Shown: positions 42,927 to 52,093 of the stretch, piece by piece | Numbering within the stretch: position 1 is the stretch's first letter | How the letters are laid out: each line of letters opens with the position of its first letter | Origin: Agromyces bracchium | Lineage (GTDB): Bacteria > Actinomycetota > Actinomycetes > Actinomycetales > Microbacteriaceae | Assembly: GCF_009709675.1 (NCBI RefSeq) | Contig: NZ_WMLB01000016.1 | Location: 40,175-104,174, forward strand | Reading direction: 5' to 3' | DNA length: 64,000 bases | The notes under the pieces: model-generated | Database searches by the model: none | What the model was told of the DNA's origin: nothing | Seen by the model: the letters and a program-made list of their open reading frames with translations, nothing else | Position numbers and translations under genes: made by a program

Positions 42927-43958
42927 TCAGTCGCGGACGAGCCCCAGGTCGACGAGGCTCCGCGCCGAGGCGAGCACCGACTCGTCGCGGTCGCGCGGCA
43001 CCCAGCCGAGGAGCAGCGTCGCCTTCTCGTGCGACGCGTCCCCACGGCGACCGAGCTCCTGCGACATGAGCCGGAGGTCGCGGCTGAACGGCGCGCCGGC
43101 CCGCACGACCCAGTCCGGGATCACCCGCGTCGGCACGTGCCTCGCGCGCTCGCCGAGGCCGGCGCGGAGCAGCCGCGCCAGCTCGAGGTAGGTGATCGCG
43201 TCGCCCGACACGGCGAGGAACCGCTCGCCCGCGGCATCCGGATGGCGCATCGCGCGCACGTGCAGGTCGGCGACGTCGCGGACGTCGACCGCGCCGACCG
43301 AACCGTTCGGCACGACGGGGAAGGCGCCGTTCAGCAGCTGCCGGAGCAGCTCGAGCGACGACGACAGGTCGGCGCCCAGCGCGGGCCCGAAGATGCCGAC
43401 GGGATTGATCGTCGCGAGCTCCAGACTCCCGCCCTCGCGGGCGATGAAGTCCCACGCCGCGCGCTCGGCGAGCGTCTTCGACTTGGCGTACGGCGTCACG
43501 CCGGGGCCGTCGGGGTCCGTCCAGTCCTCCTCGGTGTACCGCCGGCCCGGGTTCGGGCGGCCGTAGCCGATCGCCGCGAACGACGAGGTCTGCACGACGC
43601 GGCGCACGCCCGCGTCGTGTGCGGCGCGGAGCACCCGCAGGGCGCCGTCGCGCGCGGGCACGATGAGCTCGTCCTCGTCCTTCGGCTGCCGCGTGGGGAA
43701 CGGCGACGCCACGTGCAGCACGTGCGTGGCACCCGCGACCGCCTCGGTCCACCCGGCGTCGTGCAGCAAGTCGGCGGCGACGACCTCGACCCCGCTCGGG
43801 TCGGCTCCCGAGCTCCGGACGAGGTCGCGCACCTCGTCGGCACGCGCGAGGTCGCGCACCGTGGTGCGCACGCGCACTCCGTCGCCGAGCAGCCGGATGA
43901 TGCAGCTGATCCCGACGAAGCCCGTGCCGCCGGTGACCAGGACCAGTTCGTCGTCCAC
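42927..43958 (-). CDS. Aldehyde reductase (dihydroflavonol-4-reductase-like extended SDR)
   Basis: 343 residues. LVLVTGGTGFVGISCIIRLLGDG near residue 5, TVRDLARADEVRDL with the Arg suggesting NADPH, HVLHVASPFPTRQPKDEDEL near 83, RRVVQTSSFAAIGYG and VTPYAKSKTLAERAAWDF near 160 (Tyr and Lys). These are diagnostic of the DFR-like aldehyde/ketone reductases. Convergent with the SDR at 42080 and divergent from the TetR gene at 44053, which may regulate it. Confidence 0.93.
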   Translation of the reverse strand: MDDELVLVTGGTGFVGISCIIRLLGDGVRVRTTVRDLARADEVRDLVRSSGADPSGVEVVAADLLHDAGWTEAVAGATHVLHVASPFPTRQPKDEDELIVPARDGALRVLRAAHDAGVRRVVQTSSFAAIGYGRPNPGRRYTEEDWTDPDGPGVTPYAKSKTLAERAAWDFIAREGGSLELATINPVGIFGPALGADLSSSLELLRQLLNGAFPVVPNGSVGAVDVRDVADLHVRAMRHPDAAGERFLAVSGDAITYLELARLLRAGLGERARHVPTRVIPDWVVRAGAPFSRDLRLMSQELGRRGDASHEKATLLLGWVPRDRDESVLASARSLVDLGLVRD

Positions 43959-44052
43959 GATCGCCTCCCGACTCGGACCCTACCCCGGCCGGCCGGGCGT
44001 CGGGCGGGTGCGGCCGGGGCATCGCACGCACCGCGATCGCTAGGGTGACGGC

Positions 44053-44712
44053 ATGAGCGAAGCGGATGCCACGACCTCGCCGGTCGCGTCGCCTTCGACT
44101 CCGACGTCTGCGGTCGCGTCGCCCGCCGACGACCCCCGCCACCGCCGCACGCGTGTCGCGCTCAGCGCCGCGCTGCTCCGCCTGCTCGAACGCGAACCGC
44201 TCGATGCGATCTCGGTCGCCGCGCTCTGCCGCGAGGCGGCCGTGCATCGCACGACCTTCTACGCGCACGCGTCGAGCGTGCACGACTTCGCGCTCGACGT
44301 GTTCACGCAGGACCTCGACCGGCTGACGGCCGTCGCGGTCGAGCCCGAGGCGGAGAGCCCCGAGCACGTCGCGGAGCGCTACGTCGCCTCGCTCATCGCC
44401 GTGCTCGAGCACGTCGCCGACGATCGAGCCGGGTACCGCGCGCTGTTCGGCTCGACGAGCCGGGGCGTGTTCCGCTCGGCGCTCGACGCGCGCATGCGGC
44501 ACCGCGCGCGCCTGGCCCTCGAGGTGTGGCGGGCGCAGGGCGTGCCCGGCGCCCCGCGCGACGAGGTCGCGATCGCCGAGGCTGCGGCGTTCATCGCGGG
44601 CGGCCTCGTGGGCGCGCTTGAGACGTGGGCGCTCGGCGACGAGACCGATGCCGAGGCATCCGCCGCTCGGCTCGCGACGCTCATGCCGTCGTGGTGGCCC
44701 CGCCCCACCTGA
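44053..44712 (+). CDS. TetR-family regulator
   Basis: 219 residues. After a Thr/Pro/Ala leader of about 28 residues, RTRVALSAALLRLLEREPLDAISVAALCREAAVHRTTFYAHASSVHDFALDVF is a TetR helix-turn-helix. It is divergent from the aldehyde reductase with only 94 bases between, so it probably regulates that gene. The 3' end overlaps the convergent gene at 44681 by 32 bases. Confidence 0.92.
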   Translation: MSEADATTSPVASPSTPTSAVASPADDPRHRRTRVALSAALLRLLEREPLDAISVAALCREAAVHRTTFYAHASSVHDFALDVFTQDLDRLTAVAVEPEAESPEHVAERYVASLIAVLEHVADDRAGYRALFGSTSRGVFRSALDARMRHRARLALEVWRAQGVPGAPRDEVAIAEAAAFIAGGLVGALETWALGDETDAEASAARLATLMPSWWPRPT

Positions 44713-45046
44713 CCGCGGCCCAGCGGTCGATGAGGATCGGGATCGCGGTCCGCACCCAGAACGACGGCAGCACGCGGCCGTCGCTGATGCCGCTGCCGGT
44801 CACGAATGCGGCGACGCGCAGCGGCTCGTCGGTGTCGGTGAGCGCCTGACCGGTCAGCCGGGCGAACTCGCGCTGGACGGTGCTGCGCACGTCCCAGAAC
44901 CCTTCCGGGAACGGCTCGCCGGCGAGCGCGTCGCGCATCGCGTCCCACAGGTGCGGGTCGCCGCGCAGGCCCCACTGCACGAGGCCGCGTGAGAAGAGCG
45001 AGGCGAAGTCGGGGACGGATGCCTCGGGGTCGGCCGGGGTGGACAT
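44681..45046 (-). CDS. Hypothetical protein
   Basis: 121 residues, ATG at 45046. The fold looks mixed alpha/beta ([24 protein letters not shown], then [22 protein letters not shown]). No Cys, signal peptide or membrane segment. It resembles small uncharacterised actinobacterial proteins; not recognised further. Its 3' end overlaps the TetR gene tail-to-tail. Confidence 0.78.
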   Translation of the reverse strand: MSTPADPEASVPDFASLFSRGLVQWGLRGDPHLWDAMRDALAGEPFPEGFWDVRSTVQREFARLTGQALTDTDEPLRVAAFVTGSGISDGRVLPSFWVRTAIPILIDRWAAVRWGGATTTA

Positions 45047-45098
45047 GCGCCCACGCTACGCGCGGCACGGTGGGGCCGCGACGGCGCGGAGGTGCGAG

Positions 45099-45124
45099 AT
45101 CCTTGCGATCAGTGGCATCCTTGC
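45099..45124 (+). promoter_or_regulatory. Direct repeat upstream of the GlxA-type regulator
   Basis: ATCCTTGC occurs at 45099-45106 and 45117-45124, an 18-base step, 48-73 bases before the regulator start. Spaced direct repeats suit an AraC-type autoregulatory site. Confidence 0.45.
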
Positions 45125-45171
45125 CAATGCGCGCCGGCCGCGCGCGCGGCCGGTCGAGAGAGGGGCAGCGG

Positions 45172-46119
45172 ATGGCACGCAGGAACCACCGGGTCGCCGT
45201 GCTCGTGCTCGAGGGCGCCAAGCCGCTCGACGTCGGGATCCCGGCGCAGACGTTCACGACCCGCGCGAGCATGCCGTACGAGGTGCGCGTGTGCGGCGCG
45301 CAGCCCGGGCCGGTCGCCGGCGGCGACGGGCTCTCGTACCACGTGGCCGACGGGCTCGAGGCGTTCGAGTGGGCGGAGACGATCTTCATCCCGGGCTATC
45401 GGCACCCCGACCGCGAGGACCCGCCCGCCGCGGTCGTCGATGCGCTGCGGGCGGCGCACGCGCGCGGAGCGCGGCTCGCCGCGATCTCGACGGGAGCGTT
45501 CGCGCTCGCCGCGACCGGGCTGCTCGACGGGCGCCGGGCCACGACGCACTGGCACTACACGCGTGCGTTGCAGGCGCGGCATCCGCTCGTCAGGGTCGAC
45601 GAGAACGTGCTGTTCGTCGACGAGGGCCAGGTGCTGACGTCGGCGGGCGCGGCATCCGGCATCGACCTCTGCCTGCACCTCGTGCGGCGCGACCACGGGG
45701 TCGCAGTATCGAACCACGCCGCACGGCGGCTCGTCGCGGCGCCCTACCGCAGCGGCGGCCAGGCGCAGTACGTGCCGCGCGCGCTGCCCGAGCCGCTCGG
45801 CGAGGTGTTCGCGGCGACCCGCCAGTGGGCGATGGAGCACGTGCAGGATCCGCTGACGCTCGCGGACCTCGCGCGGAATGCGAACGTGTCGCCGCGTACC
45901 TTCTCGCGGCGCTTCGTCGAGGACACCGGCTACACGCCCATGCAGTGGATCCTGCGCGCGCGCATCGACCTGGCGCGCGAGCTGCTCGAGCGCACCGACC
46001 TCGGCGTCGAGCAGGTCGCCGATCGAGTGGGCCTCGGCACCGGCGCGAACCTGCGGCTGCACTTCCACCGCATCCTCGGCACGTCGCCGAGCGAGTACCG
46101 ACACACCTTCGCCGCCTGA
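45172..46119 (+). CDS. GlxA-family (DJ-1/PfpI + AraC) transcriptional regulator
   Basis: 315 residues from ATG at 45172 with GAGAGAGGGG upstream. Residues 1-190 are a DJ-1/PfpI domain ([47 protein letters not shown]), where the usual nucleophile Cys is Thr, normal for regulators. Residues 215-315 carry two AraC helix-turn-helix motifs ([50 protein letters not shown]). The effector is unknown. Confidence 0.94.
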   Translation: MARRNHRVAVLVLEGAKPLDVGIPAQTFTTRASMPYEVRVCGAQPGPVAGGDGLSYHVADGLEAFEWAETIFIPGYRHPDREDPPAAVVDALRAAHARGARLAAISTGAFALAATGLLDGRRATTHWHYTRALQARHPLVRVDENVLFVDEGQVLTSAGAASGIDLCLHLVRRDHGVAVSNHAARRLVAAPYRSGGQAQYVPRALPEPLGEVFAATRQWAMEHVQDPLTLADLARNANVSPRTFSRRFVEDTGYTPMQWILRARIDLARELLERTDLGVEQVADRVGLGTGANLRLHFHRILGTSPSEYRHTFAA

Positions 46120-46125
46120 ATCCCT

Positions 46126-46179
46126 TTCTCAGGAGGTTGTGGGCGTGTCGCGGGAATCGGCGGCGTGTCTTCCTGAGAA
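46126..46179 (+). other. TTCTCAGGA...TCCTGAGAA inverted/direct repeat region
   Basis: TTCTCAGGA (46126-46134) is complementary to TCCTGAGAA (46171-46179), and the latter recurs at 46201-46209. The long loop makes a plain terminator uncertain; it lies just after the GlxA-type gene and before the convergent VanZ gene. Confidence 0.4.
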
Positions 46180-46256
46180 GCGCGCGACGTCACGCGCGTG
46201 TCCTGAGAAGAGCACCGGTGCCCGGTGCCCGTGCCGGAGGGGTGCGGGCGGGCCGG

Positions 46257-46835
46257 TCAGCGGATGCTTCGCCCTGCGGGCGCGCGGGTGCCCGCGCGGT
46301 CGTCGGCGGTGAGGCGGATGCCGCCGGTCGCCGTGCGGATCGGGGCCGTCGACGTCGTCCGGATCGGCGAGGTGCGTGTGGCCTCGCGCGCGAACGCCGC
46401 GCGGCGGCGGGCCGTGAGCCTCGCCGGGATGCTCGCGATCGCGTCGGAGATGCGCGCGATGAGGATGCCGATCACGGCGCCGAGCGAGTTCGCGACGAGG
46501 TCGCGCGGGTCGGAGATCCGGTCGGCCATCGGGATCTGGGCGACCTCGATGAGCAGCGCGAACCCCGCGCTCATCACGGCCGGCACGATCGCCGGCGCGC
46601 CGCGGACGGCGAAGGCGAGCAGCGCGCCGAACGGCACGAAGAGCAGCACGTTGAGCTCGAACTCGGTCTGCGAGCCGATCGTCCACGTGTCGGAGTCGAA
46701 CCAGATGCTCGGGTCGAGCACGCCGCCGGGCGCCTGGTTGCCGGAGACCGCACCCGGTGCGGGGCCCAGCGTCACCCAGAGCATCACGACGGCGTACGCG
46801 AAGAGCAGTACGGCGGCGGTACGGGAGGGACGCAT
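46257..46835 (-). CDS. VanZ-family membrane protein
   Basis: 192 residues from ATG at 46835. Helices at [37 protein letters not shown] (the conserved N...FVPFG of VanZ), [17 protein letters not shown] (conserved SxxxE.Q) and [18 protein letters not shown] (D..AN..GA..G). A basic Arg/Thr tail of about 55 residues is extra. VanZ-like proteins are linked to glycopeptide tolerance but are mostly uncharacterised. Confidence 0.92.
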   Translation of the reverse strand: MRPSRTAAVLLFAYAVVMLWVTLGPAPGAVSGNQAPGGVLDPSIWFDSDTWTIGSQTEFELNVLLFVPFGALLAFAVRGAPAIVPAVMSAGFALLIEVAQIPMADRISDPRDLVANSLGAVIGILIARISDAIASIPARLTARRRAAFAREATRTSPIRTTSTAPIRTATGGIRLTADDRAGTRAPAGRSIR

Positions 46836-47033
46836 CTCCCGATCGTCGCGACCCGACCTTTGTCCTTCCTGTGTGCGGGGTGGGAGCTCGGGACGAGTCG
46901 ACGCTCGCAACGGGGGGCGAGGTGCGGGCACGGTTGGCGAGATCCTTTCGCATGCTGTCGCTCCGGCCACTACCGAGGCATCCGTCTCACCATGATGCTG
47001 GAACGCGCAACAGAGGAAAGGACCCCTGACGTC

Positions 47034-48032
47034 ATGACCCGCATCGCCGTCAACGGATTCGGCCGCATCGGCCGCAACGTCGTGCGCGCACTCATCGAGC
47101 GCGACGCCGACTTCGAACTGGTCGCCGTGAACGACCTCACGGAGCCCGCGGCGCTCGCTCGCCTGCTGAAGTACGACACGGTCGGCGGCCGCTTCGGTCG
47201 CCCCGTCGAGGTCGACGGCGACGTCCTCGTCATCGACGGTCGCCGCGTGAAGGTGCTCGCCGAGCGCGACCCCGCGAAGCTGCCCTGGGGCGAGCTCGGC
47301 GTCGACATCGTGCTCGAGTCGACCGGCCGCTTCACCGACGCCGAGGCCGCCAAGGCGCACCTCGAGGCGGGCGCGAAGAAGGTGCTCGTGAGCGCTCCGT
47401 CGAAGGGCGCGGATGTCACGCTCGCCTACGGCGTGAACACGGATGCCTACGACCCCGCGTCGCACACGATCGTCTCGAACGCGTCGTGCACCACCAACGC
47501 GCTCGCCCCGATCGCGAAGGTCCTCGACGACCTCGCCGGCATCGAGCACGGCTTCATGACCACGGTGCACGCCTACACGCAGGACCAGAACCTGCAGGAT
47601 GCCCCGCACTCCGACGCGCGCCGCGCCCGCGCCGCCGCCGAGAACATCGTGCCGAGCTCGACCGGCGCCGCGAAGGCGATCGGCCTCGTGCTGCCGAACC
47701 TCGACGGCAAGCTGAACGGCGACGCCATGCGCGTGCCCGTGCCGGTCGGCTCGATCGTCGAGCTCAACACGACCGTCTCGAAGGACGTCACGCTCGACGA
47801 GGTGCTCGCCGCGTTCCGTGCCGCCGCCGACGGTCCCCTGAAGGGCGTGCTCGAGTACTCCGAGGAGCCGCTCGTCTCGAGCGACATCGTCGGCAACCCG
47901 CACTCGTCGATCTTCGACGCCGCGCTCACCCGCGTCGACGGGAAGCACGTCAAGGTCGTCGCCTGGTACGACAACGAGTGGGGCTTCTCGAACCGCGTGA
48001 TCGACTCGCTCGGGCTGCTCGCCGCGGCCTGA
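47034..48032 (+). CDS. gap: Type I glyceraldehyde-3-phosphate dehydrogenase
   Basis: 332 residues from ATG at 47034 with AGGAAAGGAC upstream. [18 protein letters not shown] is the NAD domain start, [10 protein letters not shown] (Asp after strand 2) favours [15 protein letters not shown] near residue 148 holds the catalytic Cys, [11 protein letters not shown] the His and [12 protein letters not shown] the end motif. Glycolytic/gluconeogenic. No pgk or tpi follows; the next gene is convergent, so this gap stands alone here. Confidence 0.97.
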   Translation: MTRIAVNGFGRIGRNVVRALIERDADFELVAVNDLTEPAALARLLKYDTVGGRFGRPVEVDGDVLVIDGRRVKVLAERDPAKLPWGELGVDIVLESTGRFTDAEAAKAHLEAGAKKVLVSAPSKGADVTLAYGVNTDAYDPASHTIVSNASCTTNALAPIAKVLDDLAGIEHGFMTTVHAYTQDQNLQDAPHSDARRARAAAENIVPSSTGAAKAIGLVLPNLDGKLNGDAMRVPVPVGSIVELNTTVSKDVTLDEVLAAFRAAADGPLKGVLEYSEEPLVSSDIVGNPHSSIFDAALTRVDGKHVKVVAWYDNEWGFSNRVIDSLGLLAAA

Positions 48033-48124
48033 GCGCCGTCCGGCCGCCGGCCCCTCCGGGTTGATCGCGGTCGCACCGACTCCGGTCGGCCCGGGGGGCG
48101 GTACCCGGGTCGACCGGCCCCGAC

Positions 48125-48163
48125 ATCGCGTCGGCGGGGGAGTGGAGCCCCCGCCGACGCGAT
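48125..48163. terminator. Perfect 16-bp hairpin between convergent genes
   Basis: Arms ATCGCGTCGGCGGGGG (48125-48140) and 48148-48163 with a 7-base loop lie between gap (stop 48032) and the convergent gene (stop 48211). Likely bidirectional. Confidence 0.8.
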
Positions 48164-48210
48164 TCGCGTCTCCGGCATCGCGGGTGCGCCCGCGTTGCGG
48201 CGTCCGCGAG

Positions 48211-48909
48211 CTACGCCGAGCGCGAGTAGGGGGCTTCCGGGGGCAGCTTCTCGCCCGCTGCGCGGAGGATCGGTCGCGGCATCCGCTCGGCGTTCGCATC
48301 GAGGAAGGCCACGAGGCCGTCGGGGTCGACCGCTCCGACGTGCCGCAGCGCGATGCCGACGGGCTTCGAGACGACCGGGTCGGGGTCCTCGAGGAGCAGG
48401 CCGGCCAAGCGGAACAGGTCGGCTCTGGCATCCGCGTCGCCCCGTCGCAGGAACCCGAGCGGCGCGGTCATCGCCGTGCGGCGACGGAGCGGGTCGGATG
48501 ACGCGGCCAGCTCGAACAGCGGCGCTCGCGATCGGGTCGCGAGGTACTCTCCGATGACGCGCGGGGCCGCGCGATCGACCATGTCCCAGGTGTCGATGCG
48601 GTCGTGACGGCGGAGGTACAGGTCGTACCGGTCGCGGCGGACGCTGTCGTCGCGCGACCCGCGCACGGCGAAGTCCATGACGCAGAACGCCGCGAGCCTC
48701 GGCTCGTACTCGGACTCGTCGAGGAGAAGCTCGAGCTCGTCGATCGGCATCGCCGCATACCGCTTCGTGATGTCGAAGAGCGTGCCCATCCGCACGCCGA
48801 GGACGCTCGCCGTGCCGTGGTAGTGCTGCTGCGGGTGCTCGTCCGGGCGCGCCGCGTCGCGGAGGTCGACCAGCAGCGCGGCGGCGGTCGGGGTGGGAGT
48901 GGCGGCCAT
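48211..48909 (-). CDS. AlkD-like DNA alkylation repair protein
   Basis: 232 residues. HYHGTASVLGVRMGTLFDITKRYAAMP near residue 30, then LLLDESEYEPRLAAFCVMDFAVRG, then DRIDTWDMVDRAAPRVIGEYL near 103 follow the HEAT-like repeats of AlkD DNA glycosylases, which excise N3/N7-alkylated purines. The conserved DTWDxVD with Trp and Asp of the base-excision site is present. Confidence 0.88.
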   Translation of the reverse strand: MAATPTPTAAALLVDLRDAARPDEHPQQHYHGTASVLGVRMGTLFDITKRYAAMPIDELELLLDESEYEPRLAAFCVMDFAVRGSRDDSVRRDRYDLYLRRHDRIDTWDMVDRAAPRVIGEYLATRSRAPLFELAASSDPLRRRTAMTAPLGFLRRGDADARADLFRLAGLLLEDPDPVVSKPVGIALRHVGAVDPDGLVAFLDANAERMPRPILRAAGEKLPPEAPYSRSA

Positions 48910-49126
48910 GGCCCCACGCTAGGTCCCCGCGGCGACATCTGCGAGAGGTGGAATGCGACGGTCCCGGGCTCGGCGCTGCGAAACTGAGTAATTCTCGCGA
49001 AACTCGTCGCACGAGCGCTCGACGACGTAGCCTGAACGAAGGGTACGGGCCGAGTCGACACCGCCCCTGCCGCCCTCTCGGTCCTCCGGAAACCGCGACG
49101 CTGAGCGCGCGGGAGAGGAGGCCATC

Positions 49127-50248
49127 ATGACCGACCATGCGATCGCCGCCCGAGCGCGACCGTCGCCGCCGAACAGCGACTTCACCGACCTGGCCCGCAT
49201 GGTCAGGGCCGCGGGTCTCATGCGACGGCGCTACGGCTACTACTGGACGAAGCTCGTCGCCCTTCCCCTGCTCCTCGCCGGTGGGATCGCCCTGTTCGTG
49301 TGGATCGGCGACAGCTGGTGGCAGATGTTCACGGCCGCGGGCTTCGCGGTGGTGTTCACCCAGATCGCATTCCTCGGCCACGACGCGGCGCACCGGCAGA
49401 TCTTCCGGTCGGGTCGCTGGAACGACTGGATCAGCCTGGTGCTCGGCGACCTCATCATCGGCATGAGCTACGGCTGGTGGCAGCACAAGCACACCCGGCA
49501 CCACGCCAACCCGAACCGGGTCGGTGCCGACCCGGACCTCGAGCTGCCGGTGATCGCCGTCACGCCGGAGCGCGCGCGGCGGAGCCGATCGGCGCTCGTG
49601 CGTTGGATCATGGCGCACCAAGGCGCATTCTTCTTCCCGATCCTGCTCGCCGAGGGCATCTCGCTGCATGCCTCGAGCGTGCGGCGGGTGGTCGTGCGGG
49701 AGCGCGTGGCACGACGCCCGATCGAGATCGCGTTCCTGGCGATCCGTCTCGTCGGCTTCCTGGCGCTCGTCTTCGTCGTGCTCTCACCCGACAAGGCCGC
49801 GGTCTTCCTCGCCATCGAGCTCGGCCTGTTCGGGTTCTACATGGGCGCGTCGTTCGCGCCGAACCACAAGGGAATGCCGATCGTGCCGAAGGGCGCGAGG
49901 ATCGATTTCCTCCGCCGCCAGGTGCTGATGAGCCGTGACATTCGCGGCAACCGAGTGCTCGACACCGTCATGGGCGGGCTGAACTACCAGATCGAGCATC
50001 ACCTCTTCCCGTCGATGCCGAGGCCGCACCTTCGCGCCGCGGCGGCGATCATCGCCGCGTACTGCGGTGAGCGCGGCGTCGCCTACACCCGGACCGGCCT
50101 CTGGGAGAGCTACGCGATCGTCGTGACCCACATCAACCGCGTGGGCCTCGGCGAAGAGCGCGACCCGTTCGATTGCCCGCTCGTGCAGCAGCGAGCCTGC
50201 CTGACGGCCGAGCCGTCATCGCCGCTCGGCGGTGCGCCGAAGGCCTGA
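49127..50248 (+). CDS. Membrane fatty acid desaturase
   Basis: 373 residues with GAGAGGAGG upstream. Three His boxes: HDAAH near residue 85, HKHTRHH near 122 and QIEHH near 291, with membrane segments between. The QxxHH third box and overall order match acyl-CoA/acyl-lipid front-end-type desaturases of actinobacteria. It would introduce a double bond in membrane fatty acids, often induced by cold. The promoter gap of about 215 bases has no recognised operator. Confidence 0.93.
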   Translation: MTDHAIAARARPSPPNSDFTDLARMVRAAGLMRRRYGYYWTKLVALPLLLAGGIALFVWIGDSWWQMFTAAGFAVVFTQIAFLGHDAAHRQIFRSGRWNDWISLVLGDLIIGMSYGWWQHKHTRHHANPNRVGADPDLELPVIAVTPERARRSRSALVRWIMAHQGAFFFPILLAEGISLHASSVRRVVVRERVARRPIEIAFLAIRLVGFLALVFVVLSPDKAAVFLAIELGLFGFYMGASFAPNHKGMPIVPKGARIDFLRRQVLMSRDIRGNRVLDTVMGGLNYQIEHHLFPSMPRPHLRAAAAIIAAYCGERGVAYTRTGLWESYAIVVTHINRVGLGEERDPFDCPLVQQRACLTAEPSSPLGGAPKA

Positions 50249-50259
50249 GCCCGCCTCGA

Positions 50260-50760
50260 TCACGTGTAGTGCGAGACCCGCGGCGAGAAGTCGATCTGCG
50301 TCGCCTCGTCCAGCACGTGGCTCGCCCGCTCGGCCGCGCGTGTGGCGAGCTCGGCGGCATCCCGTGCCTGGGCCGACCTCGTGACGGCGACGCGCTTGCC
50401 GATGTCCTCGAGGATGAGTCCGATGGTGCGTGCGAGTCCGACCTTCAGCTCGTGGAGGTTGGTGTTCGCGATCACGAGCCGACGATCCGCGGTGGTGAGC
50501 GTGACGCGCGGGTACCCGGCATCGGCGAGCTGCCGCTCGACGGCGGGATCGCCGAGCAGCGCGAGCTCCTGTGGGAGCGGCCTGCGTGTGAAGACGGCCA
50601 TGACGCTGTAGCGTTCGGGTGCCTCGACCGTGCCGAGCGATGACGGAAGCTGGTCGATCAGGATGCGGTCGACCGCGAACGGCTCGAACCGGCCGGGCCC
50701 GTGGTCGTCGCCGGCCGGAGGCGGAGTGGGATGGTGCGACGATGCGTCGTCTGTGCTCAT
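50260..50760 (-). CDS. Hypothetical protein
   Basis: 166 residues from ATG at 50760. Pro/His-rich N-terminus, then MAVFTRRPLPQELALLGDPAVERQLADAGYPRVTLTTADRRLVIANTNL (alpha/beta) and a helical C-terminal half (AAELATRAAERASHVLDEATQ). No known motif. Convergent with the desaturase gene, 11 bases apart. Confidence 0.72.
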   Translation of the reverse strand: MSTDDASSHHPTPPPAGDDHGPGRFEPFAVDRILIDQLPSSLGTVEAPERYSVMAVFTRRPLPQELALLGDPAVERQLADAGYPRVTLTTADRRLVIANTNLHELKVGLARTIGLILEDIGKRVAVTRSAQARDAAELATRAAERASHVLDEATQIDFSPRVSHYT

Positions 50761-50819
50761 CTCCGGAGCGTAGGCCCGCGAGATGTGCGCCCTCACAGCT
50801 TCGCCGGGATCCCTCCGCC

Positions 50820-50940
50820 CCATATCGATCCCGCGGCCGATTCGACGTCCGGAATGAAGGCGGAGGGCCCGCCCGAGCCGACCCGACAGGAGCACGCGAT
50901 GCGCACCCTCATCGTGAGCGACAGTCGCGAGTGTCGGCGG
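50820..50940 (+). pseudogene. Truncated duplicate of the DHFR-like gene's upstream region and first codons
   Basis: CGATCCCGCGGCCGATTCGA and the following GTCCGGAATGA, then a purine-rich stretch and ATGCGCACCCTCATCGTGA (50899-50917), correspond closely to the sequence ending at the ATG of the DHFR-like gene (52010-52112). After about seven codons (MRTLIVS) the similarity stops and only 42 bases remain before the EamA start. It now acts as the leader of that transporter gene. Confidence 0.65.
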
Positions 50941-50959
50941 CACGCGCGAGACTTGGCAG

Positions 50960-51946
50960 GTGACTCGCCGTGGGCTCTTCCTCTTCGCTGCGCTCGGGGT
51001 CGCCTGGGGCATCCCGTACCTGTTCATCAAGGTGGCGGTGAGCGAGCTCGAGCCCGCGATGGTCGTCCTCGGGCGATCGGCGCTCGCCGCGCTCCTGCTG
51101 ATGCCGCTCGCGTTCTTCCGGCGCGAGGTCTGGCAGGTGGTGCGTCGGTGGAAGCCGATGCTCGCGTACACGGTCGTCGAGATCATCCTGCCGTGGTACT
51201 TCCTGAGCGCGGCGGAGCAGCGCCTGCCGAGCTCGACGGCAGGACTCCTGTTGGCCACCGTGCCGCTCGCGGGCGTGGCCATCGCGTTCATCATGGGCCG
51301 CCCCGAACGGCTCACGCGGCTCAACTGGCTCGGCATCGGCCTCGGCATGCTGGGCGTCGCGGCACTCGTCGGGCTCGACGTCGCGGGCTCCGACCTCATC
51401 GCGGTGGCCCAGATGGCGGTGGTGGTGATCGGCTACGCGCTCGGCCCGGCCATCCTCGCCCGCTGGATGCCCGACCTGCCGGGCGTCGGCGTCGTCGCCG
51501 TGTCGCTCGCCGCCACCGCCGTCGTGTACGTGCCCTTCGTGCTGTTCACCGGCGCGTGGCCCACGGCATGGCCCTCGACGAACGTCATCGTGTCGATCGT
51601 CGTGCTGGCCGTGATCTGCAGCGCGCTCGCGTTCCTGCTGATGGTGGCGCTCATCGGCGAGATCGGGCCGGTGAAGGCGACCGCGATCACCTACGTCAAC
51701 CCCGCCGTCGCCATCCTCGCGGGCGCCCTGGTGCTTGGCGAGAGGGTGACGGTGTGGACGATCGTCGGGTTCGCGCTCGTCCTCGCGGGTTCATACCTCG
51801 TGACGCGCAGGCGACGGGAGCAGATCGCGGCCGAGGGCGTCGAGGAGGCCTGCGCGGAGCAGGCATCGCTGGCGCCGGCAGACGGCGGACGTGAGCGAGG
51901 GGCCGAGCCCGAGCCCGAGCCGGAAGCACCGATCGGCCGCCCGTAG
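50960..51946 (+). CDS. EamA/DMT-family transporter
   Basis: 328 residues from GTG at 50960. Ten membrane helices as two five-helix EamA repeats (LFLFAALGVAWGIPYLFIKVAV...; ALGPAILARWMPDLPG...; ITYVNPAVAILAGALVLGERV near 245 is the conserved repeat end). The last about 50 residues are polar Glu/Pro-rich. Exports small metabolites; substrate unknown. Its upstream region derives from a duplicated DHFR-like gene start. Confidence 0.92.
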   Translation: MTRRGLFLFAALGVAWGIPYLFIKVAVSELEPAMVVLGRSALAALLLMPLAFFRREVWQVVRRWKPMLAYTVVEIILPWYFLSAAEQRLPSSTAGLLLATVPLAGVAIAFIMGRPERLTRLNWLGIGLGMLGVAALVGLDVAGSDLIAVAQMAVVVIGYALGPAILARWMPDLPGVGVVAVSLAATAVVYVPFVLFTGAWPTAWPSTNVIVSIVVLAVICSALAFLLMVALIGEIGPVKATAITYVNPAVAILAGALVLGERVTVWTIVGFALVLAGSYLVTRRRREQIAAEGVEEACAEQASLAPADGGRERGAEPEPEPEAPIGRP

Positions 51947-52093
51947 TCGCCCAGCCACGAGATCGCGTCAGCTGCACCGGGCGTCTCGTCGCAGAAATGT
52001 TCCGCACCCGATGTCGATCGCGCCCCCGCCCGTTCGACGTCCAGAATGAGAGCGGAACTTCCCGCCTCGCCCGAACCGAGCAAAGGACGACCA

